NCBI GenBank assembly: GCA_946479405.1
Contig: CAMLGD010000090.1
Location: forward strand, 1 to 12,153
Length of the DNA stretch: 12,153 nucleotides
Reading direction: 5' to 3'
Source of the DNA: an uncultured Vogesella sp.
Lineage (GTDB): Bacteria > Pseudomonadota > Gammaproteobacteria > Burkholderiales > Chromobacteriaceae
In this document: piece by piece, positions 6,880-12,153 of the stretch
How the letters are laid out: each line of letters begins with the position of its first letter
Numbering within the stretch: position 1 is the stretch's first letter
Notes under the pieces: generated by a model
What the model was told of the DNA's origin: nothing
What the model saw: only the letters and a program-made list of their open reading frames with translations
Database searches by the model: none
Position numbers and translations under genes: made by a program

Positions 6880-7359
6880 TTATAGCAGCGGGTTGGCCGC
6901 CACTAGCACGCCGTCTTCATCGGCGTACAGCCACTGGCCCGGCATGAAGTCCACGCCACCGAAATTGATGTTCAGGTCACGGCTGCCTTCGTTGCGCTTC
7001 ACCGACTTCTTCGGGTTGGTCGCCAGTGCGCGTACCCCCAGCGGCAGCGCATTGATGGCCACCGAGTCGCGGATGCAACCATGGATCACCACGCCTTCCC
7101 ACTGGTTTTTCACCGCCAGCTCGGCGATCTGGTCGCCCAGCAATGCACAGCGCAGCGAGCCGCCACCATCCACCACCAATACCTTGCCTTTGCCCGGCTC
7201 ACCCAACACTTCGCGCACCAGCGTGTTGTCCTCGAACAGCTTCAGGGTGACGATCTGGCCGTAAAAGCGCGGACGGGCCCCATAGCTTTGCAGCATCGGT
7301 GCCAGCACGGCGACGCGGTCTTCGTTGGCATCGTACAGATCGGTGGTCAGGAAGGTCAT
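6880..7359 (-). CDS. rraA: RraA-family protein (RNase E regulator-like / class II HMG-CHA aldolase-like)
   Basis: The 159-residue protein is close to E. coli RraA in length and fold motifs: [15 protein letters not shown] (31-45), [18 protein letters not shown] (59-76), [12 protein letters not shown] (87-98), NINFGGVDF (130-138) and [10 protein letters not shown] (144-153). RraA binds RNase E and damps its activity. However, this protein has Asp76, then 20 residues, then Arg97-Asp98. That is the D-x20-R-D site of 4-hydroxy-4-methyl-2-oxoglutarate/oxaloacetate aldolases, where E. coli RraA has Arg-Gln. It may thus be an enzyme, a regulator or both, and the symbol is provisional. The ATG at 7357-7359 has AAGGAG five bases upstream; a longer in-frame extension to 7515 runs through the protease terminator and is rejected. 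No clear promoter is seen; read-through from the protease gene is possible. Confidence 0.88.
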   Translation of the reverse strand: MTFLTTDLYDANEDRVAVLAPMLQSYGARPRFYGQIVTLKLFEDNTLVREVLGEPGKGKVLVVDGGGSLRCALLGDQIAELAVKNQWEGVVIHGCIRDSVAINALPLGVRALATNPKKSVKRNEGSRDLNINFGGVDFMPGQWLYADEDGVLVAANPLL

Positions 7360-7399
7360 GTTTGCTCCTTTGCATTGCTCTCTATGGATTTGAAAGACG

Positions 7400-7424
7400 A
7401 AAAAAAACCGCCCCGGAGGGCGGT
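7400..7424 (-). terminator. Intrinsic terminator of the Do-like protease gene
   Basis: On the minus strand a seven-pair GC stem (ACCGCCC with GGGCGGT) closes a four-base loop and is followed by eight T residues. It begins six bases beyond the protease stop codon and ends 41 bases before the RraA-family ATG. Confidence 0.92.
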
Positions 7425-7429
7425 CGGTA

Positions 7430-8917
7430 TTAGTTGATGCGCAAGGGTACGAATAGCGTACTGTCCTGACGCCGCACCAACAAGGCGATATTACCGTTGG
7501 CCGCAGACAGCGCACGTTCGAAAGAGCGGATGTTGGTGATCTCGGTCTGGTTCAGGCCGATGATCACGTCGCCGTTGGTGAGCCCTGCCTGGGCGGCGGC
7601 GCCCTGGGCTTTCTGGATCACCAGTCCGCCGCGAATGCCCAGTGTTTCCTTGTCGTCTGCGGTGAGCTCGGCCAGTGTCAGGCCCAGCTTGCCGAACTGG
7701 TAGCTTTGCGGCTGCGACGGGGCGGCGGGCTCGCTGGCTTGCGCGGCCTGCTCGGCGGCCAGCTCTGCCAGGGTGGCCTCCACATTCTGCTCGTTACCCT
7801 TGCGCCAGACGCCCAGCTTGATGCGGGTACCCGGCGGCTGATCGCCGACCATGCGCGGCAGGTCGCGCGAGTTTTCCACCGTCTGGCCGTTCAGGCGCAG
7901 GATGATGTCGCCAATCTGGATGCCGGAGCGGCTGGCCGGCCCATTCGGCTCCACGCGTACCACCAGCGCACCGCGCGGGCGGTCCAGCCCGAACGATTGC
8001 GCCAGTTCCTGGGTTACTTCCTGGATATGCACGCCCAGTTGGCCACGGCTGACCTTGCCGCTGTTCTTCAGCTGCTCGGCCACTTTCATCGCCAGGTCGA
8101 TAGGAATGGCGAAGGAAATACCCATGAAGCCACCTGAGCGGCTGTAGATCTGGGAGTTGATGCCGACTACTTCACCGCGCAGGTTGAACAGCGGGCCGCC
8201 GGAGTTACCGGGGTTGATTGCCACGTCGGTCTGGATGAATGGTACGTAGCTTTCATCCGGCAGGCTGCGGCCCTTGGCCGATACGATGCCGGCGGTGACG
8301 GTGTTTTCAAAGCCGAACGGTGCGCCAATGGCGGCGACCCATTCACCCACTTTCAGGGCTTCCGGCGCGCCGATTTTCACGATCGGCAGGTTGGCCGCAT
8401 CGATCTTCAGTACTGCCACGTCGGTGCGTTTGTCCAGGCCCACCAGCTTGGCGCGCAGTTCGCGCTTGTCGGTGAGCATGACCTTGATCAGGTTGCCGCC
8501 GGCCACCACGTGGGCGTTGGTCAGGATATAGCCGTCAGCGGACAGGATGAAACCGGAGCCGAACGACACGCTCTCGGAGGGTTCCTGCTGCTGGTTGGGG
8601 TTGGGCATGTAGCGGCGGAAGAACTCGTAGAACGGGTCGTCTTCCGGAATCGGGAACGGCAGATCGCTGCTGGGGGTGGACTGGCGCGTCGATTCGGCAC
8701 GAACCGCCTGGATGTTGACCACAGCCGGGCCTTCGCGCTCTACCAGCTGCGTAAAGTCCGGCAACAGCATGGCTACGCTGCCGTCCGCCTTGGCCGGCAC
8801 CGCAACGGGTGCGCCCTTGTCATCCTTGAACAGGGCTTCGATCTTGCCGCAGCCCCCCAGGGCCAGCAGCAGCGCGCTGGCGATGGCCACGCGTGTATAG
8901 CTATTCACCTGAAACAT
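7430..8917 (-). CDS. Do-like (DegP/DegQ/MucD) serine protease, predicted lipoprotein
   Basis: A periplasmic quality-control protease and chaperone of the HtrA family, 495 residues. The N-terminus is a signal peptide with lipobox LGGC, lipidated at Cys23; Gly at +2 predicts outer-membrane sorting. The trypsin-like domain has His136 (TNAHVV), Asp166 (RTDVAVLKI) and Ser239 (GNSGGPL). Two PDZ domains follow (about 292-380 and 408-490), joined by an Ala/Gln/Pro linker. Residues 47-70 (SVAMLLPDF...AVVNIQA) and the long loop before FGSGF resemble the neisserial Do-like protein. The ATG at 8915-8917 has AAGG directly against it with no spacing; the GTG four codons in (8906-8908) has AAGGA at a proper eight bases, so translation may start there without harming the signal peptide. 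The gene ends in its own terminator. I saw no sigma-E consensus upstream. degP, degQ or mucD would all be defensible names. Confidence 0.93.
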   Translation of the reverse strand: MFQVNSYTRVAIASALLLALGGCGKIEALFKDDKGAPVAVPAKADGSVAMLLPDFTQLVEREGPAVVNIQAVRAESTRQSTPSSDLPFPIPEDDPFYEFFRRYMPNPNQQQEPSESVSFGSGFILSADGYILTNAHVVAGGNLIKVMLTDKRELRAKLVGLDKRTDVAVLKIDAANLPIVKIGAPEALKVGEWVAAIGAPFGFENTVTAGIVSAKGRSLPDESYVPFIQTDVAINPGNSGGPLFNLRGEVVGINSQIYSRSGGFMGISFAIPIDLAMKVAEQLKNSGKVSRGQLGVHIQEVTQELAQSFGLDRPRGALVVRVEPNGPASRSGIQIGDIILRLNGQTVENSRDLPRMVGDQPPGTRIKLGVWRKGNEQNVEATLAELAAEQAAQASEPAAPSQPQSYQFGKLGLTLAELTADDKETLGIRGGLVIQKAQGAAAQAGLTNGDVIIGLNQTEITNIRSFERALSAANGNIALLVRRQDSTLFVPLRIN

Positions 8918-8934
8918 CCTTTTTTACAGAAGTA

Positions 8935-9023
8935 GACCCCGCCATGCCGAGCGGCGACTATCGCGGGTGACGCACGTACCCGGTACGTGGCGACAAAGTC
9001 GCAAAAATCAACAGGCAGGGGTC
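8935..9023. repeat. Inverted-repeat element filling the nth-protease gap
   Basis: The outer arms GACCCCGCC (8935-8943) and GGCAGGGGTC (9014-9023) pair apart from one bulged A. Inside lie a GCGA/TCGC hairpin with a three-base loop (8954-8964), a perfect 17-base palindrome CACGTACC-C-GGTACGTG (8973-8989), and immediately after it a GCGAC/GTCGC hairpin with loop AAA (8990-9002). Thus most of the gap can fold into a branched structure on either strand. It is not a tRNA (no T-loop) and not an obvious terminator. It could be a dispersed intergenic repeat, an RNA processing or stability element in the nth-protease transcript, or an operator. No target duplication is evident. Confidence 0.6.
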
Positions 9024-9025
9024 CA

Positions 9026-9658
9026 TCATAGCGGTTTTGCCGGATATTCGCAGAGGTCGACTATCACGCAGCGCTGGCATTCCGGCTTGCGCGCTTTGCA
9101 CACATAACGTCCGTGCAGGATAAGCCAATGGTGGGCATCGAGTTTGTATTCTGTGGGTACGAAACGTAACAGTTTGTCCTCTACCTCGCGCACGTCCTTG
9201 CCCGGGGCGATGCGAGTACGGTTGGCGACCCGGAAAATGTGGGTGTCTACTGCAATGGTAGGCTGTCCGAAGGCAGTATTCAGCACCACGTTGGCCGTTT
9301 TGCGGCCAACTCCAGGCAAGGCCTCCAGCGCCTCGCGCGTTTGCGGTACTTCGCCGCCGTGTTGTTCCAGCAGGATACGGCAGGTGGCCACGGTGTTCTT
9401 GGCCTTGGTGCGATACAGGCCGATGGTCTTGATGTAGTCGGCCACGCCTTCTTCACCCAGCGTCAGCATCTTGTCTGGCGTGGGGGCAACCCGGAACAGC
9501 ACGCGGGTGGCCTTGTTGACGCCAACGTCGGTGGCCTGCGCCGATAGCAGCACGGCGATCAGCAGCTGGAACGGCGTGTCATATTCCAGCTCGGTGGTGG
9601 GGTGCGGATTCTGCGCCTTCAGGCGCTCGAAGATTTGCAGGCGTTTGCTGGCGTTCAT
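9026..9658 (-). CDS. nth: Endonuclease III
   Basis: DNA glycosylase/AP lyase that removes oxidised pyrimidines in base-excision repair. The 210-residue protein keeps the E. coli numbering: helix-hairpin-helix LPGVGRKTANVV (114-125) with catalytic Lys120, Asp138 in AVDTHIFRVANR, and the [4Fe-4S] ligands Cys187, Cys194, Cys197 and Cys203 (spacing 6-2-5). Its ATG overlaps the rsxE stop by four bases (ATGA) and no separate Shine-Dalgarno is apparent, so it is probably translated by coupling with rsxE. nth as the last gene of an rsx cluster is also the E. coli arrangement. Confidence 0.97.
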   Translation of the reverse strand: MNASKRLQIFERLKAQNPHPTTELEYDTPFQLLIAVLLSAQATDVGVNKATRVLFRVAPTPDKMLTLGEEGVADYIKTIGLYRTKAKNTVATCRILLEQHGGEVPQTREALEALPGVGRKTANVVLNTAFGQPTIAVDTHIFRVANRTRIAPGKDVREVEDKLLRFVPTEYKLDAHHWLILHGRYVCKARKPECQRCVIVDLCEYPAKPL

Positions 9659-10341
9659 GGCTGGCGGGCGGGCAGGGTGACAGGGTTGGCCGCAGCGGCG
9701 GCGATACGGCGCTGGCGCGCATCCAGCATGTTCTTGCCGGCAATCAGCAGACCCAGCCCCAGAAAGGCACCGGGCGGCAGCAGGGCCAGCAGAAACTGGT
9801 AATTAGCCGGCGCCAGCTGCAGCACCATGGCGTGGCCGGCCTCGCCGAACAGTTTGTCGGCACCAGCCAGCAGTGTGCCTTTGCCGAGCAGTTCGCGCAG
9901 GCCACCCAGCACCACCAGCACGCCGGTCAGCCCCAGGCCCATCATCAGACCGTCCAGCGCCGCGTCTGCTACGCCGTTGCGGGCGGCAAACGCTTCGGCG
10001 CGCGCCATCACGATACAGTTGGTGGTGATCAGCGGAATGAAAATGCCCAGCACCAGGTACAGCTCGTGCAGCCAAGCATTCATCGCCAGATCCACGCAGC
10101 TCACCAGTGCGGCGATGATCATGATGAAAATGGGGTTGCGGATCTCGTGTGGCACCAGCTTGCGCACGCTGGCCACAGCCGTGCCGGACAGCGCGGTAAC
10201 CAGCGTGGTGGCCAGCCCCAATGCCAGCGCGTTGACCACGTTATTGCTGATCGCCAGCACCGGGCACAGGCCCAGCAGCTGTACCAGCCCCGGGTTCTGC
10301 TGCCACAGGCCATTGCGGCTGATGTCTTGCCAGTTACTCAT
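9655..10341 (-). CDS. rsxE: Rsx/Rnf electron-transport complex subunit E
   Basis: Integral inner-membrane subunit of the Rnf-type redox-driven ion pump, 228 residues. GLCPVLAISNNVVNALALG (24-42) and TTNCIVMARAEAFAARN (106-122) are diagnostic. Cys26 and Cys109 lie mid-membrane and correspond to the cysteines that, with those of subunit A, hold a [2Fe-2S] centre in Rnf/Nqr complexes. Six hydrophobic segments are expected. AAGGA sits about five bases before the ATG, which overlaps the rsxG stop by four bases. In E. coli this complex reduces SoxR; here the job is inferred. The C-terminus has an Ala/Arg-rich, non-conserved tail. Confidence 0.95.
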   Translation of the reverse strand: MSNWQDISRNGLWQQNPGLVQLLGLCPVLAISNNVVNALALGLATTLVTALSGTAVASVRKLVPHEIRNPIFIMIIAALVSCVDLAMNAWLHELYLVLGIFIPLITTNCIVMARAEAFAARNGVADAALDGLMMGLGLTGVLVVLGGLRELLGKGTLLAGADKLFGEAGHAMVLQLAPANYQFLLALLPPGAFLGLGLLIAGKNMLDARQRRIAAAAANPVTLPARQP

Positions 10342-10964
10342 GGGGTTCCTTGCAGCAGGGCACTGCGATGGTCGCGGAAGTAATCTGCCACGCGGCCAAC
10401 CGCAGCAGCCACGGCGCGGGCGGAGATGGTAGCGCCGCTGACATAGTCGATGTCGCCGCCGTCCTTGCGCACCTGCCAGCTGCGTTGGGTGTCGCTGTCG
10501 CGGCCGACAAACTGCCGTGCCCAGCTGCTGACCGACAGGTCGATGTAATCGCCCAGTCCCGGCGTTTCTTTATGATTGACCACGCGCACGCCCTGCAGCT
10601 TGCCATCGGCAGCAATGCCGACCAGCAGCTCGATGCGGCCGCCGTAGCCGTTGGCTGCTGCGGCCTCAAACACCACGCCGCTGGGCTGGCCAGCCTTGCT
10701 GGCGCGGTAAACGTTGGCCGCAGCGCGGCCGTTCAGCAGCCAGGCCGCCGCCTCTGGCAGCGGCTGGCGGCTGGCGGCCAGATTGTTGTCGAACAAATCT
10801 GCCGGCAGCGCCTGTGCCAGCAGTGCGGCGCGGGCCGCATTCTGATTGGCCTCTACCCGGGCGCGGGTCGCCAGCCAGGTGCCAGCCAGCAGCAGGGTGA
10901 TGACGGCGGCGAAACTGGCCAGAATCAGCGCGCTGCGGCGCGCCTGCTGCGGGGCGCTACGCAC
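10338..10964 (-). CDS. rsxG: Rsx/Rnf electron-transport complex subunit G (FMN-binding)
   Basis: A 208-residue subunit with one N-terminal membrane anchor (about residues 11-32) and a periplasmic FMN-binding domain. The covalent FMN site is SGATIS (176-181), with the flavin expected on Thr179; HKETPGLGD (131-139) is the other conserved segment. The start is GTG at 10962-10964, inside the end of rsxD (eight-base overlap), with GGGAG about five bases upstream; no better ATG is available without losing the anchor. It lies between rsxD and rsxE as in E. coli. Confidence 0.94.
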   Translation of the reverse strand: MRSAPQQARRSALILASFAAVITLLLAGTWLATRARVEANQNAARAALLAQALPADLFDNNLAASRQPLPEAAAWLLNGRAAANVYRASKAGQPSGVVFEAAAANGYGGRIELLVGIAADGKLQGVRVVNHKETPGLGDYIDLSVSSWARQFVGRDSDTQRSWQVRKDGGDIDYVSGATISARAVAAAVGRVADYFRDHRSALLQGTP

Positions 10965-11982
10965 GGCGTTCTCCCTTGCGGCCGAACACTTTTGGCTGGG
11001 TGTACTGGTCGATGAACGGTACGGCGATGTTCATGATCAGCACCGCAAACGCCACCGCATCCGGAAAGCCGCCGAACACGCGGATCAGCACCGTCAGCAC
11101 CCCAACCAGCAGGCCGAAGATCAACCGTCCGCGCGGGGTGGTGGAACCGGATACCGGATCGGTGACGATGAACACCGCCGCCAGCAGCGTGGCGCCGTTG
11201 AGCAGATGAAACAGCGGGCTGGCGAACTGTGCCGGTGCGGCCAACCACAGCGTGCAGGCCATACCGATCACACCGGTCAGCATCGCCAGCGGCGTCTGCC
11301 ATGGGATCAGCTTCTGCTGCCACAGCCACAGGCCACCGATGAGCCAACCCAGCGCGATCCACTCGCCACCGGCATTACCGAACTGGCCGAAGCGGGGTGC
11401 GGCCAGCAGCCGGGGCACATCCTGTCTGCCCTGCAGCAGCCCGGTCTTGAGCAGATCCAGCGGTGTGGCGCTGGACACCGCATCCAGCGCGGCACCGGGT
11501 GGCAGGGTATGGCTGAAAATCCACTGCAGCTGCGCCATGGCATCCAGTGGCGCCAACGGGCTGCCCCAGGCCGCCATCTGCGCCGGGAAGGAAATGATGG
11601 CCACCGCAAAGCCGACCATGGCCGGATTGAACGGGTTGTTTCCCAGTCCGCCGTACAGCTGCTTGGCTACCACGATGGCAAACAGCGTGGCCACTACGAT
11701 CAGCCACCAGGCGCCCAGTGGCGGCATCGCCAGTGCCAGCAGCCAGGCGGTGACGACTGCCGACAGGTCTTTCAGGAACGGCGCCAGCGGCACGCCGCGC
11801 AGGCGCAACATGACGGCCTCGGCCGCTACGGCAGTAACGGTGGCGAGGCCGAGTTGCAGCAGTACGCCGATGCCGTTGTAGTACACGGACAGGGCAATGC
11901 CCGGCAGCAGGGCGGCCAACACCTTGAGCATCACCGTGGACACGGCGGCCGGTCTGGCTATGTGGGTGGCGTGTCGGGTCAT
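10957..11982 (-). CDS. rsxD: Rsx/Rnf electron-transport complex subunit D
   Basis: Polytopic inner-membrane flavoprotein subunit, 341 residues. Family segments are LYGGLGNNPFNPAMVGFA (109-126), SSATPLDLLKTG (170-181) with Thr173 as the expected covalent FMN attachment, and TDPVSGSTTPRGRLIFG in the C-terminal third. About nine or ten hydrophobic segments are visible. The ATG at 11980-11982 overlaps the rsxC stop by four bases (ATGA); Shine-Dalgarno is weak, consistent with coupled translation. Confidence 0.95.
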   Translation of the reverse strand: MTRHATHIARPAAVSTVMLKVLAALLPGIALSVYYNGIGVLLQLGLATVTAVAAEAVMLRLRGVPLAPFLKDLSAVVTAWLLALAMPPLGAWWLIVVATLFAIVVAKQLYGGLGNNPFNPAMVGFAVAIISFPAQMAAWGSPLAPLDAMAQLQWIFSHTLPPGAALDAVSSATPLDLLKTGLLQGRQDVPRLLAAPRFGQFGNAGGEWIALGWLIGGLWLWQQKLIPWQTPLAMLTGVIGMACTLWLAAPAQFASPLFHLLNGATLLAAVFIVTDPVSGSTTPRGRLIFGLLVGVLTVLIRVFGGFPDAVAFAVLIMNIAVPFIDQYTQPKVFGRKGERRA

Positions 11983-12153
11983 GTCGGGTCTTGTTGATCT
12001 TGTTGTGCCGCTGCCTTGCGTGCCGCGGAGCGTTCCATCGCCGCCTTGATGGCTGCCTGCTTGGTGTCATCCATGCCGCTGGCGAGCGGTGGGTTGGCAG
12101 CAACGCTGTTGGCGGCCGTGTCGTTATTTGCTGGCTGTGCCGCGGTTTTGCGT
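11979..12153 (-). CDS. rsxC: Rsx/Rnf complex subunit C, C-terminal tail only
   Basis: The last 57 codons of a gene entering from the right edge. The sequence is rich in Ala, Lys, Gln and Asn and contains DDTKQAAIKAAMERSAARKAA. This matches the repeated Ala/Lys-rich tail motif of proteobacterial RsxC/RnfC, where the N-terminal NADH/FMN and [4Fe-4S] domains lie outside this window. The identification depends largely on its place directly ahead of rsxD with an ATGA overlap. Confidence 0.82.
   Translation of the reverse strand, partial: RKTAAQPANNDTAANSVAANPPLASGMDDTKQAAIKAAMERSAARKAAAQQDQQDPT

Noticed and set aside
7360..7515. Longer start for the RraA-family protein
   Set aside because: The extension reads through the protease terminator and the end of the protease gene; AAGGAG fixes the start at 7359.
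8935..9023. tRNA-like cloverleaf
   Set aside because: Outer stem, several hairpins and an 89-base length looked suggestive, but neither strand has a T-loop TTCRA, an anticodon arm of the right size or a D-loop.
8918..9023. Sigma-E promoter for the protease
   Set aside because: GGTCTAC near 8935 faintly resembles a -10, but no GAACTT-like -35 lies 16 bases upstream.

Overview
This window is a stretch of ordinary, GC-rich chromosome from a betaproteobacterium, most likely of the order Neisseriales (Chromobacteriaceae-like). Three things point there: the gene order pcnB-folK-deoxynucleoside kinase-panB-panC-panD, a Do-like protease that carries a lipobox and resembles the neisserial protein as I recall it, and an rsx(CDGE)-nth cluster in the order used by proteobacteria. 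No phage, transposon, CRISPR array, tRNA or rRNA is visible. Taxonomy is inferred from protein resemblance only.

Left part (1-1710). A MATE-family efflux pump runs leftward off the window edge (its C-terminus is missing), and behind it lies a leftward 97-residue protein of unknown function. The 375-base gap between that small gene and pcnB is not empty. It holds a leftward promoter with a perfect TTGACA and an extended -10, followed about 100 bases later by an intrinsic terminator. This is a candidate small RNA, or an attenuated leader for the small gene. A rightward -10 for pcnB lies back to back with it.

Middle (1709-6363). Six rightward genes are packed as one probable operon: poly(A) polymerase I, HPPK (folate), a deoxynucleoside kinase, and PanB, PanC and PanD (pantothenate). 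It closes with a strong intrinsic terminator. FolK contributes to the folate pool that supplies PanB with its methylene-tetrahydrofolate co-substrate, and PanD supplies the beta-alanine that PanC joins to pantoate.

Right part (6364-12153). A lone rightward GFA/Mss4-like zinc protein converges on a leftward RraA-family gene. Upstream of that (all leftward) are a lipoprotein HtrA/Do-like protease with its own terminator, a 109-base gap made largely of inverted repeats, endonuclease III (nth), and rsxE, rsxG, rsxD and the tail of rsxC. Every junction within rsxC-D-G-E-nth overlaps by 4 or 8 bases. The Rsx (Rnf-type) complex is a membrane redox pump; in Escherichia coli it keeps SoxR reduced.

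I see no dramatic new system. The best leads are the candidate small RNA upstream of pcnB, the structured repeat between nth and the protease gene, and the aldolase-type active site in the RraA-family protein.
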